Shown in pieces: positions 1-6,884 of a stretch of 9,250 bases of DNA (its first letter is position 1; each line of letters starts with the position of its first letter). The notes under the pieces are model-generated. The model searched no databases. It was not told the origin of the DNA and was given only the letters and a program-made list of their open reading frames with translations. This DNA comes from an uncultured Chlamydiae bacterium. Its GTDB lineage: Bacteria; Chlamydiota; Chlamydiia; Chlamydiales; Rhabdochlamydiaceae. The translations under genes were made by a program, and so were the position numbers. Location: NCBI GenBank assembly GCA_903867585.1, contig CAIPRZ010000078.1:1-9250 (forward strand). The letters run 5' to 3'.

Positions 1-19
1 AATTATAAGTAGTTTATGT

Positions 20-928
20 TTAATTATTTATGTATTTAAAAAAATTATCTAAACAATGAGATAATTTAATATGAGAACTATAACCCTTATTAAGGGTTAA
101 GAATGAGTCTTTTAACCCACTTAAAGTGAGATTTAGGCTGCTTTTAGGGCCCTCCCAAGGATACTGGGGGGGCTTGAGGGTAAGACTATAAAAAGCATAG
201 TCTGTTAAAAGCTGTTCCAAAAGGGGGAGGAATTCAAGAAACTCAAAGGTCTCATCCCCTTCCATTTGTTCAAATAGGGCTCTATAGGACACCCATTCCT
301 GCCTATAGGAATAGGGTAAAAGCTTTGCAAGGCTTTCCAAATAGGTTTTATATTTAAATACCGTTTCAGCCTTTCCAAAGGCCCCGTCAGCTAGAAATAA
401 AAAGGGACCTAGGTTTATTTTATACTCCTCTAGATAGGACTCAAAGAGCTCTTTTGGTATAGGAAAGAAGGCAATCTTTTGAACTCTTGATGAAATCGTG
501 GGTAAGAGTTTAAAACCCTTATCAGAAATAAGGATGAAGTAGTTATCCTCTGGGGGCTCTTCAAGAAGCTTTAAAAAAGCGTTGGCGGCTTGAAAAGTCA
601 TCCGTTCGGCTTTATCCAAGATAAAAATACGGGCTTTAGCCTCATAAGGTCTTGTTACAACCATCTCTTGCATCTGTCTAATTTGATCAATGCTATAAAC
701 GTTTTGGCTACTATCAGGCTTAATAATGAGACAATCGGGATGATCGAGAGCTGTTTTAAAAGGATGGGCTAAAAGCTTTTGGGCAAGGTATAGAGCTGAG
801 TCATATTTGCCAATCCCAGAAGGACCATAGAATAAAAGGGCATGGGGAAGTTTGCCCTTAGTATAAAGCTCTACAAGTGAATCTAAAATTAAGCTATGCG
901 CTTTAGTGATTAAGCTTTTGTTTAACAT
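20..928 (-). CDS. holB: DNA polymerase III delta-prime subunit (clamp-loader ATPase-like)
   Basis: Likely delta-prime subunit of the clamp loader, which helps place the beta sliding clamp on primed DNA. The 302-residue protein has a P-loop GPSGIGK at residues 35-41, followed by the family signatures SIDQIRQM, a RIFILDKAERM stretch with the Walker B-like acidic region, NAFLKLLEEPPE, and PTISSRVQK in the sensor I position. Two features are unusual. The four-cysteine zinc module that follows the P-loop in many DnaX/HolB proteins is missing, with only one Cys (in HPDCL) there. The usual SRC motif reads SRV. The C-terminal third is poorly conserved, as is normal for the collar domain. The ATG lies inside the end of tmk (26-bp overlap) and has no strong Shine-Dalgarno sequence, so translation is probably coupled to tmk. 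A DnaX-type paralogue is less likely given the length and the tmk neighbour. Confidence 0.9.
   Translation of the reverse strand: MLNKSLITKAHSLILDSLVELYTKGKLPHALLFYGPSGIGKYDSALYLAQKLLAHPFKTALDHPDCLIIKPDSSQNVYSIDQIRQMQEMVVTRPYEAKARIFILDKAERMTFQAANAFLKLLEEPPEDNYFILISDKGFKLLPTISSRVQKIAFFPIPKELFESYLEEYKINLGPFLFLADGAFGKAETVFKYKTYLESLAKLLPYSYRQEWVSYRALFEQMEGDETFEFLEFLPLLEQLLTDYAFYSLTLKPPQYPWEGPKSSLNLTLSGLKDSFLTLNKGYSSHIKLSHCLDNFFKYINN
81..118. repeat. Overlapping inverted repeats near the 3' end of holB
   Basis: Arms TAACCCTT (81-88) and AAGGGTTA (92-99) form a perfect 8-bp inverted repeat around a 3-nt loop. A third copy, TTAACCC (112-118), can pair instead with GGGTTAA (94-100), so two mutually exclusive hairpins are possible. 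All of it lies in holB coding sequence and no T tract follows on either strand, so a terminator is unlikely. It may be chance in A+T-rich DNA. Confidence 0.4.
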
Positions 929-1517
929 GATCTAAGCTTGTGGCTAAAAGTTCGGATACCGATAATCCCCCATCAAGAGTTATAATTCGAGGATGTTTTT
1001 TAGCAAGAGCCCTATAAGCTTCTGATATTTTTGTTAAAAGATAAAGCCCCTCATTTTCAATACGATCTTTAGCATGACGCTGTTTTTCAAGCCTTTCAAA
1101 AGCTTTTTTAGGATCAAGATCGACCCATAAAGTAAGATGAGGTTCTAAGTGATCGGTTGCATACTCACAAAGCCTGCTTATCATCGAAGAATCTAGTCCC
1201 CGTTCTGATTGATAAGCGATTGTGGAATCATTATAGCGATCACAGATAACGATTTTGCCTTGAGCTAATGCTGGTTTAATAACTGTTGCTACATGTTCTG
1301 CTCTATCGGCTAAAAAAAGGAAAAGCTCTGATTTTATATCATGAAGTTTTCCATGCAAAATGAGATCCCGAATTTTTTGACCAAATTCGGTTCCCCCTGG
1401 AGCTCTTGTCGCTAAAACATCTAAACCTAGATCTTTTAAACTTTGAACAAGTCCATGGGTCAGTGTCGATTTTCCCGACCCATCAATGCCTTCAAGCGTG
1501 ATAAAAAAACCTTTCAT
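903..1517 (-). CDS. tmk: Thymidylate kinase (dTMP kinase)
   Basis: Phosphorylates dTMP to dTDP with ATP, the step that feeds dTTP synthesis, in the cytoplasm. At 204 residues it has the usual family length. The P-loop GIDGSGKS is at residues 10-17, a TRAPGGT motif at 37-43, the ADRAEHV helix at 70-76, DRYNDSTIAYQ at 93-103, and the LID segment ending DRIE at 151-154. The family motif is normally TREPGGT, so the acidic residue at position 39 is replaced by Ala here; the rest of the active site looks intact. The start is well supported: AAAAGG lies 5 nt upstream of the ATG within the last gyrA codons, and the gyrA stop touches the ATG (TAAATG). The gene overlaps holB by 26 bp. The pairing tmk-holB is common in bacteria and strengthens both calls. 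Confidence 0.95.
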   Translation of the reverse strand: MKGFFITLEGIDGSGKSTLTHGLVQSLKDLGLDVLATRAPGGTEFGQKIRDLILHGKLHDIKSELFLFLADRAEHVATVIKPALAQGKIVICDRYNDSTIAYQSERGLDSSMISRLCEYATDHLEPHLTLWVDLDPKKAFERLEKQRHAKDRIENEGLYLLTKISEAYRALAKKHPRIITLDGGLSVSELLATSLDHVKQKLNH

Positions 1518-3968
1518 TTAGACCTTTTCTTCAACAGCTTCAAGTTTTTGAACAGCTGTTAATAGTGTGGTTTCTGGAAGCTGAACGAGTCTTACCCCTT
1601 GCGTGGATCGTCCCATAACACGAACATCGCGCATCGATATTCGTAGAGTCTGACCAACATTTGACATAAGTAATACGCTATCATCATCACTGACAGCAAT
1701 AGCTCCAATCACATCTCCATTTCTTTCAGAGGTAATGATAGACCTAACACCCACTCCGCCACGGTTGGTCTGTCTAAAATCTTCAACAAGTGAACGTTTA
1801 CCAAAGCCATTTTCACATACAATCAGTAAGGAATGACCTTCTTTAACAATCTCACAAGAGACCACTTTATCTTCAGGACTTTTGAGCTGAGCTCCTTTAA
1901 CCCCACGGGCCACTCTACCCATATCACGTACCTGAGTATGATCAAATCGTACAGCCATACCGCCACGAGTAAAGAGCATCACTTGATCATCATTAGATAC
2001 TAGGCGTGCTGCAATTACTGCATCTCCTTCATCAATATTGATCGCATAAACCCCTTTCTTACGAGGATGGTTAAAGTTGACAAGATCGGTTTTTTTAACG
2101 ACCCCTTTTTCTGTGGCCATGAATATAGAAGCTGATTCTTCAAAGTTTTTAACCTTTAATATGGTAGCAATTTTTTCTTCAGGTCTGATGTCTTCAAGTA
2201 AATTGATTAGAGGTTTTCCTTTTGATCTTCTAGATCCTTCAGGAATTTGCCACACTTTTAACCAGTAACATCTGCCTAAAGAGGTAAACACTAAAAGTGT
2301 ATCATGCGTTGAAGCCGAATAAACATCTTTGACCGTATCGGCCTCTTTTTTCATTTCTACTCCAATAACCCCATGACCACCCCGTCTTTGCTCACGGAAG
2401 GTATCTGTCGGCATTCTCTTGATATAATCGTCATCAGAAACAGTAATGATTACCGGTTCATCAGCGATAAGATCTTCCATATTAAACTCACCTTCTGCCG
2501 CAATCAGTTTTGTTTTACGATCAGAGGCGTGATGTTTTTTAAGATCTTGGAGCTCATCTTTAATAATACCACGAACAAGGGCTTCTGAAGCTAAGATAGA
2601 ACGAAGGTACTGAATTTTAGCTAAAAGTTCTTGGTATTCTCCTTCAATTTTAGCTCTTTCAAGACCTGTTAGCTGGTAGAGTCTTAGTTCTAATACCGCA
2701 TTAGCTTGTCTTTCAGAAAGCTCGTAGGTAGCCATCAATTGATGTTTAGCTTCTTCTTTAGATTCGCTTTCTCTAATTAAACGGACAACCGCATCTAAAT
2801 GATCCAGCGCTTTTAAATAACCTTCTAGGATATGGGCACGCGCTTCAGCTTTTAGAAGTTCGAAACGGGTACGACGACGAATCACCTCTATTCGGTGATC
2901 AACCCAAGCTTGAATCATCTGCTTGATGTTCATGATACGGGGCATACCGTTATCAAGAGCTAGCATATTACAGCCAAATGTCACCTGAAGATCGGTAAAT
3001 TTATAAAGCTGATTGATAGTCACATCAGGGATTTCTCCCCTTTTAAGTTCAAAGACAATACGCATACCATCTTTATCCGATTCATCGCGTAAATCAGAAA
3101 TACCAGCAATCACTTTATCATTAACAAGGTGGGCAATTTGTTGAATAAGGGTTGCTTTAGAAACGTTATAAGGGATTTCATCAACCACAATTTTCTGGCG
3201 ATCTCCCCCTTCTATCTCTTCAACGCGGAGCACTCCACGCAGAGTTAACTTGCCACGGCCAGTATAAAAGGCCTCTTTAACCCCTCTTAAACCACAAATC
3301 ACGCCCCCTGTTGGAAAATCAGGTGCCGGCATTACTTGCATGATTTCATCAATAGAAACCATCGGATTATCAATTACAAGACTTGTCGCTTCAATAAGCT
3401 CGCCCAAGTTATGAGGAGCGATATTGGTTGCCATACCCACAGCAATCCCCGAAGATCCGTTTGCTAAAAGATTTGGGAATTTAGCAGGAAATACTGTCGG
3501 TTCTGTTTTAGTTTCATCGTAGTTTGGAATATGGTCGACGGTATCTTTTTCAAGATCTTCCATAAGCGCCATCGATGAATGAGTAAGACGGGCTTCTGTA
3601 TAACGCATAGCAGCCGGTGGATCTCCATCAATCGAACCAAAGTTTCCTTGACCATCGATAAGTCGATAACGCATCGACCATGGCTGGGCTAAACGGACAA
3701 GTGTTGGGTAAATAACCGATTCACCGTGGGGGTGAAAATCTCCAGATGTATCTCCAGAAATTTTAGCACATTTACGGTGCTTAGAACCGGGTGATAAATT
3801 AAGAAGACGCATTGCGTATAAAATACGGCGTTGTGAAGGTTTTAAACCATCTCTCACATCGGGAAGGGCTCGAGAAATAATCACCGACATCGAGTAGCGT
3901 AAATAACTTTCCTTAACTTCCTCCTCGACATTGCGAGGAACAATCATTTCATCTTTGGTGTAGCTCAT
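1518..3968 (-). CDS. gyrA: DNA gyrase subunit A
   Basis: Breakage-reunion subunit of DNA gyrase, which with GyrB introduces negative supercoils using ATP. The 816-residue protein starts with the conserved YLRYSMSVI and LPDVRDGLKPSQRRILYAM segments. The catalytic tyrosine is Tyr123 in AAMRYTEAR. The quinolone-region loop reads HGESVIYPTL (residues 81-90): the serine matching E. coli Ser83 is kept (Ser84), but the position of E. coli Asp87 is Pro88. The GyrA box, the hallmark separating GyrA from ParC, is QRRGGHG at 527-533, followed by a C-terminal beta-pinwheel with repeats such as RGGMAVRF, NGFGKRS and VGQTLRI to about residue 795. There is no long acidic tail. It begins 15 bp after gyrB; the possible SD AAGGA is 12 nt upstream and overlaps the gyrB stop. 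The GyrA box and adjacent gyrB argue against topoisomerase IV. Confidence 0.97.
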   Translation of the reverse strand: MSYTKDEMIVPRNVEEEVKESYLRYSMSVIISRALPDVRDGLKPSQRRILYAMRLLNLSPGSKHRKCAKISGDTSGDFHPHGESVIYPTLVRLAQPWSMRYRLIDGQGNFGSIDGDPPAAMRYTEARLTHSSMALMEDLEKDTVDHIPNYDETKTEPTVFPAKFPNLLANGSSGIAVGMATNIAPHNLGELIEATSLVIDNPMVSIDEIMQVMPAPDFPTGGVICGLRGVKEAFYTGRGKLTLRGVLRVEEIEGGDRQKIVVDEIPYNVSKATLIQQIAHLVNDKVIAGISDLRDESDKDGMRIVFELKRGEIPDVTINQLYKFTDLQVTFGCNMLALDNGMPRIMNIKQMIQAWVDHRIEVIRRRTRFELLKAEARAHILEGYLKALDHLDAVVRLIRESESKEEAKHQLMATYELSERQANAVLELRLYQLTGLERAKIEGEYQELLAKIQYLRSILASEALVRGIIKDELQDLKKHHASDRKTKLIAAEGEFNMEDLIADEPVIITVSDDDYIKRMPTDTFREQRRGGHGVIGVEMKKEADTVKDVYSASTHDTLLVFTSLGRCYWLKVWQIPEGSRRSKGKPLINLLEDIRPEEKIATILKVKNFEESASIFMATEKGVVKKTDLVNFNHPRKKGVYAINIDEGDAVIAARLVSNDDQVMLFTRGGMAVRFDHTQVRDMGRVARGVKGAQLKSPEDKVVSCEIVKEGHSLLIVCENGFGKRSLVEDFRQTNRGGVGVRSIITSERNGDVIGAIAVSDDDSVLLMSNVGQTLRISMRDVRVMGRSTQGVRLVQLPETTLLTAVQKLEAVEEKV
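1523..1528 (-). promoter_or_regulatory. Ribosome binding site of tmk inside gyrA
   Basis: AAAAGG on the minus strand is 5 nt upstream of the tmk ATG and is embedded in the last codons of gyrA. With the TAAATG junction, the same ribosomes could terminate on gyrA and restart on tmk, which would balance the two products. Confidence 0.5.
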
Positions 3969-3983
3969 GGTTATTCAAGTTCC

Positions 3984-6458
3984 TTAGATATCAAGATTTT
4001 TAACAGATAATGCGTGATGTTCGATGAAGGCTCTTCGTGGCGGTACCTCTTCACCCATCAGCATGGTAAACATATGGTCAGCTGCAATCGCATCTGGCAG
4101 GGTAATTTTAATCAGCGTTCTCACTTTTGGATCCATTGTGGTTTCCCAAAGCTGGTCGGCGTTCATCTCACCAAGACCTTTATAGCGCTGTATTTCTATC
4201 CCTTTTCTTCCGTTTACACGGATGGCGTCGATACCCTCTTTAAGGGTAAAGATCGGATGGAGTTTTCCCTCTTCATCCACTAAATCAAAAAGTTTTGTAC
4301 TAGCATGGAAATAAGAATCTAAACTGAAATGGTACTGAGCTAGACCCTCTCTTAAAGGATGGAGATTTTTAGGCTCATAAATTTCAATAACAGATAAAGG
4401 TTTAATTCTTACCTGTTTCATAGCTTCAGTTCTTTCTTCTTCTGGAATCGCTGCTAGAGTTTGTTCATGTTGGATGATTTGAAGCGCTTCAGATTGCTTT
4501 TTCAAAGCTTGAAACTCTTCTTCTGTATAAAGGTATTTAAGATCATCTCCAAGCTGAACCATAAAACGGGGATACTGTCCGCTATCATTTTTCATGGAAA
4601 CAAACTGTTTAAATGGTAGACCTTTGCGCTCGACCATTGTCATAAAGATTTCAATTTCACGGACAATACTTAAAAGCTGATGTAGTTCGTCAGCATCCAT
4701 ATTATCATCTTTACCAGGCAGACGAACATGCATATCGCTCATGCCAAGTTTTAATTGGTAATCATCCATCTCTTTTTCAGAATGGATATAACGGCTTTGT
4801 TTTTTGCGCGTCACTCGATAAAGAGGAGGTTGAGCTATGTAGACATAACCATTTTCTACAAGTAAAGGCATATGACGGTAGAAGAATGTCAATAGAAGGG
4901 TTCTAATATGAGATCCATCCACGTCAGCATCCGTCATGATGATGATTTTATGATAACGGAGTTTTTCTAAATTGAAGTTCTCTTTTCCGATACCACAACC
5001 AAAAGCGGCCACCATCGCGCCCACTTCAGTATTTTGAAGAATTTTTTCCAAACGGGCCTTTTCCACGTTTAGAATTTTACCACGAATGGGTAAAATAGCT
5101 TGGAAACGTCTATCTCTTCCACTTTTAGCAGACCCTCCCGCAGAATCTCCCTCAACGATATAAATTTCACAAAGGCTAGGATCTTTTTCCTGACAGTCGG
5201 TCAGTTTTCCAGGAAGACGAGCCGTATCAAGAGCGGTTTTTCTTAAAGTTAATTCTCTAGCTTTTCTTGCAGCTTCCCGCGCTTGAGCCGCTAAAATCGC
5301 TTTTTCACCAAGAGCTTTGGCAATGACTGGATGCTCATCTAAAAACACAGCAAGCTGATCGCCAACGATATGTTGAACTACAGAGGCTACATCGCTATTA
5401 CCAAGTCGTTGTTTAGTTTGCCCTTCAAATTGAGGATTTGGAACTTTAACAGATAAAACCGCTGTCATCCCCTCTCTCATGTCATCGCCTGTGACGCTAA
5501 TTTTATCACTTTTTAGCTGCACATGACTTTTGATGTATTGATTTAAAACACGAGTTAGAGCTGTTGAAAAGCCGGTAACATGGGTTCCACCTTGTTTTGT
5601 GGAAATGTTGTTTACATAGGAATAAACGTTTTCTGTGAACGTATCATTCCATTGCATCGACACTTCAAATTCAATACGACCATCGTGAGATTCTTTATGA
5701 CCTGAAATATAAATAGGCGTAGGAAAAAGAGGCTGCTTATTCTCATTTAAATAAGTAACAAATGAAGAGATTCCCCCTTCATAAGAAAAGACCTGCTTTT
5801 GGCGCGTGATATCGCGCTCATCGACATAGTTAATTGTAATGTGGCGATTTAAAAAAGCAAGCTCTCTTAAACGTTTTAAAAGGATGTCATAATCGTAAAC
5901 TAGAGTAGTAAAGATGGTTTCATCGGGATGGAACGTAATGATAGTTCCCCTTTTAGAGGTTTCGCCTAAAACCTTTAAAGGACCTACGGGTTTACCGCGA
6001 GCAAACTCCATTTGATAAACCCTACCCTCTTTATGAACTTCAGCTACAAGCTTTGTCGATAAAGCATTAACGCAAGAGACCCCCACACCGTGGAGACCCC
6101 CAGAGACTTTATAGGTGTTTTTATCAAATTTACCACCAGCGTGAAGAATGGTCATAACTACTTCTAAAGCCGAAACATCTCTTCCCTGCTTTAGAGATTC
6201 TTTTTCATGCTTACCAACAGGAATACCACGACCATTATCCTCAACAGAAATCGAGTTATCAGGATGAATGGTGACAGTGATCGTATTACAGTGTCCAGCA
6301 AGCGCCTCATCGATACTATTATCGACAACTTCGTAGACTAGATGGTGGAGACCTCCACTATTGGAATCCCCAATATACATCCCCGGTCTTTCTCGGACAG
6401 CCTGAAGCCCTTCAAGTACGGTAATAGAGCTGGCGTCATACTGTGGTTGTTGTGTCAT
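3984..6458 (-). CDS. gyrB: DNA gyrase subunit B
   Basis: ATPase subunit of DNA gyrase, partner of the adjacent GyrA. Residue numbers here count from the upstream GTG at 6476. The GHKL ATPase has EVVDNSIDEA (49-58), DNGRGIP (80-86) and GGLHGVGVSCVNALS (126-140); QTKQRLGN (353-360) marks the transducer lysine loop. The Toprim metal site has EGDSAGGSA (442-450) and TDADVDGSHIRTLL (515-528), and the tail has QRYKGLGEMN (763-772). An insert of roughly 170 residues between PPLYR and the tail makes the protein long (about 824 aa), like E. coli GyrB and unlike the roughly 640-aa Gram-positive form. Three in-frame starts exist: GTG 6476, ATG 6467, ATG 6458. I chose 6458 because AAAGG (6469-6473) sits 10 nt upstream of it, but only 1 nt from the 6467 ATG, and the resulting MTQQPQYDASSITVLEGL fits the family N-terminus. 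Confidence 0.97.
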   Translation of the reverse strand: MTQQPQYDASSITVLEGLQAVRERPGMYIGDSNSGGLHHLVYEVVDNSIDEALAGHCNTITVTIHPDNSISVEDNGRGIPVGKHEKESLKQGRDVSALEVVMTILHAGGKFDKNTYKVSGGLHGVGVSCVNALSTKLVAEVHKEGRVYQMEFARGKPVGPLKVLGETSKRGTIITFHPDETIFTTLVYDYDILLKRLRELAFLNRHITINYVDERDITRQKQVFSYEGGISSFVTYLNENKQPLFPTPIYISGHKESHDGRIEFEVSMQWNDTFTENVYSYVNNISTKQGGTHVTGFSTALTRVLNQYIKSHVQLKSDKISVTGDDMREGMTAVLSVKVPNPQFEGQTKQRLGNSDVASVVQHIVGDQLAVFLDEHPVIAKALGEKAILAAQAREAARKARELTLRKTALDTARLPGKLTDCQEKDPSLCEIYIVEGDSAGGSAKSGRDRRFQAILPIRGKILNVEKARLEKILQNTEVGAMVAAFGCGIGKENFNLEKLRYHKIIIMTDADVDGSHIRTLLLTFFYRHMPLLVENGYVYIAQPPLYRVTRKKQSRYIHSEKEMDDYQLKLGMSDMHVRLPGKDDNMDADELHQLLSIVREIEIFMTMVERKGLPFKQFVSMKNDSGQYPRFMVQLGDDLKYLYTEEEFQALKKQSEALQIIQHEQTLAAIPEEERTEAMKQVRIKPLSVIEIYEPKNLHPLREGLAQYHFSLDSYFHASTKLFDLVDEEGKLHPIFTLKEGIDAIRVNGRKGIEIQRYKGLGEMNADQLWETTMDPKVRTLIKITLPDAIAADHMFTMLMGEEVPPRRAFIEHHALSVKNLDI

Positions 6459-6468
6459 TGTTGTCATA

Positions 6469-6473
6469 CCTTT
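6469..6473 (-). promoter_or_regulatory. Ribosome binding site that decides the gyrB start
   Basis: AAAGG on the minus strand is 10 nt from the ATG at 6458, 1 nt from the ATG at 6467, and lies inside the reading frame opened by the GTG at 6476. It therefore favours 6458 as the true start. This is an inference from spacing only. Confidence 0.5.
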
Positions 6474-6505
6474 CACTTCTTAAATAGTTAGAGTTTATTA
6501 TCAAT

Positions 6506-6817
6506 TCAACCCGATCTAAAGACCAGATTCTTCACTTTTAAAAATGGATAGTTTGTTTTCAATTTGGCTAAAATTTTGGGTTTCTCTGTGGTCGAGAGCA
6601 AGTGATTTAAACTAGCTCCTTTTACTTTAACCACCATAATCCCCTGGTTAAAAGATTGAATGGAGGTAAGCTTGGCCATCTTCTCCCCCACAAGCTCCAT
6701 CCAAATATCATCAATGTTATAAGCACTCTTGTGCCCTTGATCTAAAAGTTGCTCAGTAGCAGCAGGGAGCAAATCTTTTAAAAACTTGTTGGTAATTTTG
6801 GAGTGGCTATAGCTCAT
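6506..6817 (-). CDS. dciA: DciA-like helicase-loading protein (DUF721)
   Basis: Small 103-residue protein of the DUF721/DciA family. Visible family traits are a single Trp39 in the DDIWMELVGEKMAKLTS stretch (matching the W-x(2-3)-VGE-x-(L/M/I)-A-x-x-(T/S) pattern), a turn then NQGIMVVKVKGASLNHLL (the G-x-L-x-V-x-V strand and following helix), and a short basic end VKNLVFRSG. In other bacteria DciA binds the replicative helicase DnaB and acts in its loading; applying that here is inference from the family. The protein is at the short end for the family and is essentially the domain alone. The ATG has an AGCAGG Shine-Dalgarno 5 nt upstream. It precedes gyrB by 47 bp; a DUF721 gene just before gyrB is also known in Actinobacteria, and the same chlamydial position holds CT191 in C. 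trachomatis (recalled). Confidence 0.8.
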   Translation of the reverse strand: MSYSHSKITNKFLKDLLPAATEQLLDQGHKSAYNIDDIWMELVGEKMAKLTSIQSFNQGIMVVKVKGASLNHLLSTTEKPKILAKLKTNYPFLKVKNLVFRSG

Positions 6818-6854
6818 AAATACCTGCTAAATTTTCCCAGCCAATAAAAATCAC

Positions 6855-6884
6855 ACTATAGGCAGCTAAAGCTCAAATCTGCAA
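6855..6884 (-). promoter_or_regulatory. Candidate sigma-70-type promoter for the dciA-gyrB-gyrA-tmk-holB operon
   Basis: On the minus strand a -35-like TTGCAG (6879-6884) and a -10 TATAGT (6855-6860, five of six to consensus) are 18 bp apart, in the 67-bp gap between mgtE and dciA. Initiation would fall near 6848, leaving a leader of about 30 nt that contains the dciA ribosome binding site. The -35 is a poor match (three of six), and no clear terminator separates mgtE from dciA, so read-through from mgtE remains possible. Confidence 0.45.

Noticed and set aside
3464..3655. Minus-strand 63-codon frame inside gyrA
   Set aside because: It is an alternative frame within the conserved catalytic domain of gyrA and encodes nothing recognisable.
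4014..4283. Plus-strand reading frames of 60-89 codons at 590-772, 2077-2268, 2373-2588, 4014-4283 and 7927-8154
   Set aside because: Each lies fully inside a well-supported minus-strand gene, has no recognisable domain, and is best explained as an antisense shadow.
1518..6458. Topoisomerase IV (parE/parC) instead of gyrase
   Set aside because: The A subunit has the GyrA box QRRGGHG and a full C-terminal pinwheel, and the B subunit sits directly before it in the usual gyrB-gyrA arrangement.
6459..6476. GTG at 6476 or ATG at 6467 as the gyrB start
   Set aside because: Both lack a well-spaced ribosome binding site; AAAGG is placed correctly only for the ATG at 6458, though the longer forms cannot be excluded.
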